This document shows, piece after piece, positions 20,216-21,878 of a stretch of 21,878 bases of DNA. The translations under genes and the position numbers were made by a program. This stretch comes from Saccoglossus kowalevskii. Its lineage: Eukaryota > Hemichordata > Enteropneusta > Harrimaniidae. The stretch spans positions 442,119-463,996 of the forward strand of contig NW_003151254.1 of assembly GCF_000003605.2 (NCBI RefSeq), written 5' to 3'. Below the pieces are notes generated by a model. It saw nothing but the letters and a program-made list of their open reading frames with translations. It did not search any database and was not told where the DNA came from. Within the stretch, counting starts at the first letter, position 1; each line of letters opens with the position of its first letter.

Positions 20216-21878
20216 ATAATCTAGGATTATCAAATTGTTTTTTCACCTTCACGGCTGGCAGGGGGAAAAGGGTCACAATTTGTAGTTGTTCGTGTTAAAA
20301 TGGCTGAATTACATAATTTTTTTTGCAAACAGAATTAGCCTATTGTGCTGGTATATATTAATAGTAATGCAGTGAGTTTGCATAAATCATGATTTGCATT
20401 TCAATATCACTTGACACTTGATATCATACATAATATTGATTTATAATATAAATTTTATTCTTTGTAACACCCATACAACTAGTACTAAGGTCTACTAGTA
20501 ATAGCATTACAATATACACAGCTGTTTACCGCTATATAAATTTATTCCACAAACATGAAATTTATCATTCCTATTTTGTTTTACATATTTGTTTTATTTC
20601 ATTTTATCATCAAGTTTTGAAATATATTAATACACTGAATCATAAAATGGTTTGTTATCTCACTAAGGCATAATAAAAGATATTAATAATATTATTATTA
20701 TTATTGTAGGATGTGACCTCATACATAAAATTAACATATTTAAATTCAAGTCCATAGAAAAATGCAGGAATACCACAACCAATGACTAAAAATAACTCTT
20801 CCAGCCTAGTCAAATTTTGAGTAAAACTATCTTCAGTTTTAATCACTTTACCATTTTGAGATTATTATTTTATTGAATACTGCATACAGGACTCATTTGC
20901 ATAATATATTTGTTAACTTCTTGTAGGTCATGATCATAATTCTTGAGGAAATAAGCAGGTTAATATCAACCAACAAACAACAAAATGGCAGACAGCTCTG
21001 GGTCATGATTTACAAATGTATTTTTAGTAGAATCTGATTTTATAATTTATTTTGCCATCTTCATAAACATGAATCTATGAATGCTGGTATCCTATTTTTC
21101 AGTGAAATATCAAGCTTTACTTAATTTTTCCTATCATTAAAACACATCCATGTCTTAATTCAAATTCCTCTCCATAATATGAAAGTATTTATTTATTCTA
21201 ACAGGATTGTGCATTCCACAATATTTAAATATTTTTGATTTAAATTCACTACTATAATCGAAACCACAGGTTCCACTGCGTTTTGTATAATAAACAATTC
21301 AAATAATTTCCCCCAACTGGCAAGAATATCAAAATTAAAATCATTTTAATAATTAATGCATTTACAGTACACACCCAGTTTCAATACCGGTAGCATAGGT
21401 TAATGAACACCTACATCATGTTGTACATTGCTACTGACGTTATAAAGTAATATTTTCAGTAATAATCTAAATACTAACACTATACACTGCTATCGCAAAA
21501 TGAATGACCTCTGTTAATAGAATTATTATACACATTTTTTTTTTTAATATTTCATTTATTTACATCCACATATTTTCATATTTTTGAAAACATATTTTGC
21601 TTGCACTATGTATTTATTTATATCATATCAAATTTCAAAGTAGTATGTGATAAAGCATCTCCTATGAATATCATTATCAGCTGCCTTGCTTATAGGAGAA
21701 AGTTAATCTTATTGAATATGACAATATAAATAACTAATTGTAAATAAGACATGCAGCCTTGACGCATACTATAACATACTGTGAACAAATAATAGGGAAA
21801 TCACACAAAGTAGACAAGTCATTGTCAATGACACGTCCCCGTTCCGTTCATATTTGAGTGACATATACATCAAAGCAG
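20216..21878. other. AT-rich sequence at the right edge, no genes seen
   Basis: No convincing exon was found on either strand. A 63-codon minus frame at 20655-20846 contains asparagine and isoleucine runs from an ATT/AAT simple repeat (about 20684-20706) and is not believed. A poly-T run lies at about 21535-21545. The 5' exons of the ankyrin gene are expected to the right but are not recognisable within the window. Confidence 0.5.
20684..20706 (+). repeat. ATT simple repeat
   Basis: The stretch AATAATATTATTATTATTATT, shown to its approximate extent, is a short trinucleotide microsatellite in the putative intron or 5' flank of the ankyrin gene. Confidence 0.75.

Noticed and set aside
1-21878. 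CRISPR arrays, tRNA or rRNA genes, operons, prophage or other bacterial systems
   Set aside because: No regularly spaced direct repeats, no tRNA box B (GGTTCGA) or cloverleaf, and no rRNA sequence recognised. The window is eukaryotic and split-gene in character.

Overview
The window is eukaryotic nuclear DNA from a metazoan. It has split genes with GT-AG introns, very AT-rich introns and spacers, a MITE-type element and a minisatellite, and no bacterial-style gene packing. I lean towards an invertebrate bilaterian, perhaps a lophotrochozoan, because of the base composition and the many TACATGTA/ACCGGT-type words. That placement is weak. Several of the longest open frames begin with TTG rather than ATG. 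They are not complete genes but exons bounded by splice sites, and reading them that way is what organises the window.

Left part (1-4920): a minus-strand gene for a small Rieske [2Fe-2S] protein. Its 3' part lies beyond the left edge. Exon 2 (2001-2186) carries the first half of the cluster-binding motif (C-P-H-A-G). Upstream are two candidate first coding exons, 1b (3765-3837) and 1a (4760-4814). Both end in a phase-1 donor that fits exon 2, and they encode visibly similar peptides, which suggests alternative first exons made by duplication. The DNA around 3.9-4.9 kb is richer in CG and has a YY1-like motif at 4880-4890, as expected of a promoter. Left of this gene, positions 234-1535 hold a repeat family built on the near-palindrome TTAGCCCGTGCTAA.

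Middle and right (10232-19814): one large minus-strand gene, reconstructed from three exons that match in phase. A 3.9-kb exon (15891-19814) encodes about 1,300 residues of disordered, acidic protein with internal repeats. A 35-codon exon (14693-14797) follows. A 1.6-kb terminal exon (10232-11820) encodes about 13 ankyrin repeats. All joins are phase 1. The product is at least 1,871 residues, with the 5' end beyond or unseen near the right edge. I do not recognise the gene's identity.

Between and inside the genes are two copies of a short TA-flanked MITE (2483-2689 and 11939-12110), a TTCTATAGA-based minisatellite just 3' of the ankyrin gene (9655-10195), a short relic resembling a CENP-B/Tigger-type transposase DNA-binding domain in an intron (15384-15524), and long AT-rich stretches in which I see no genes.
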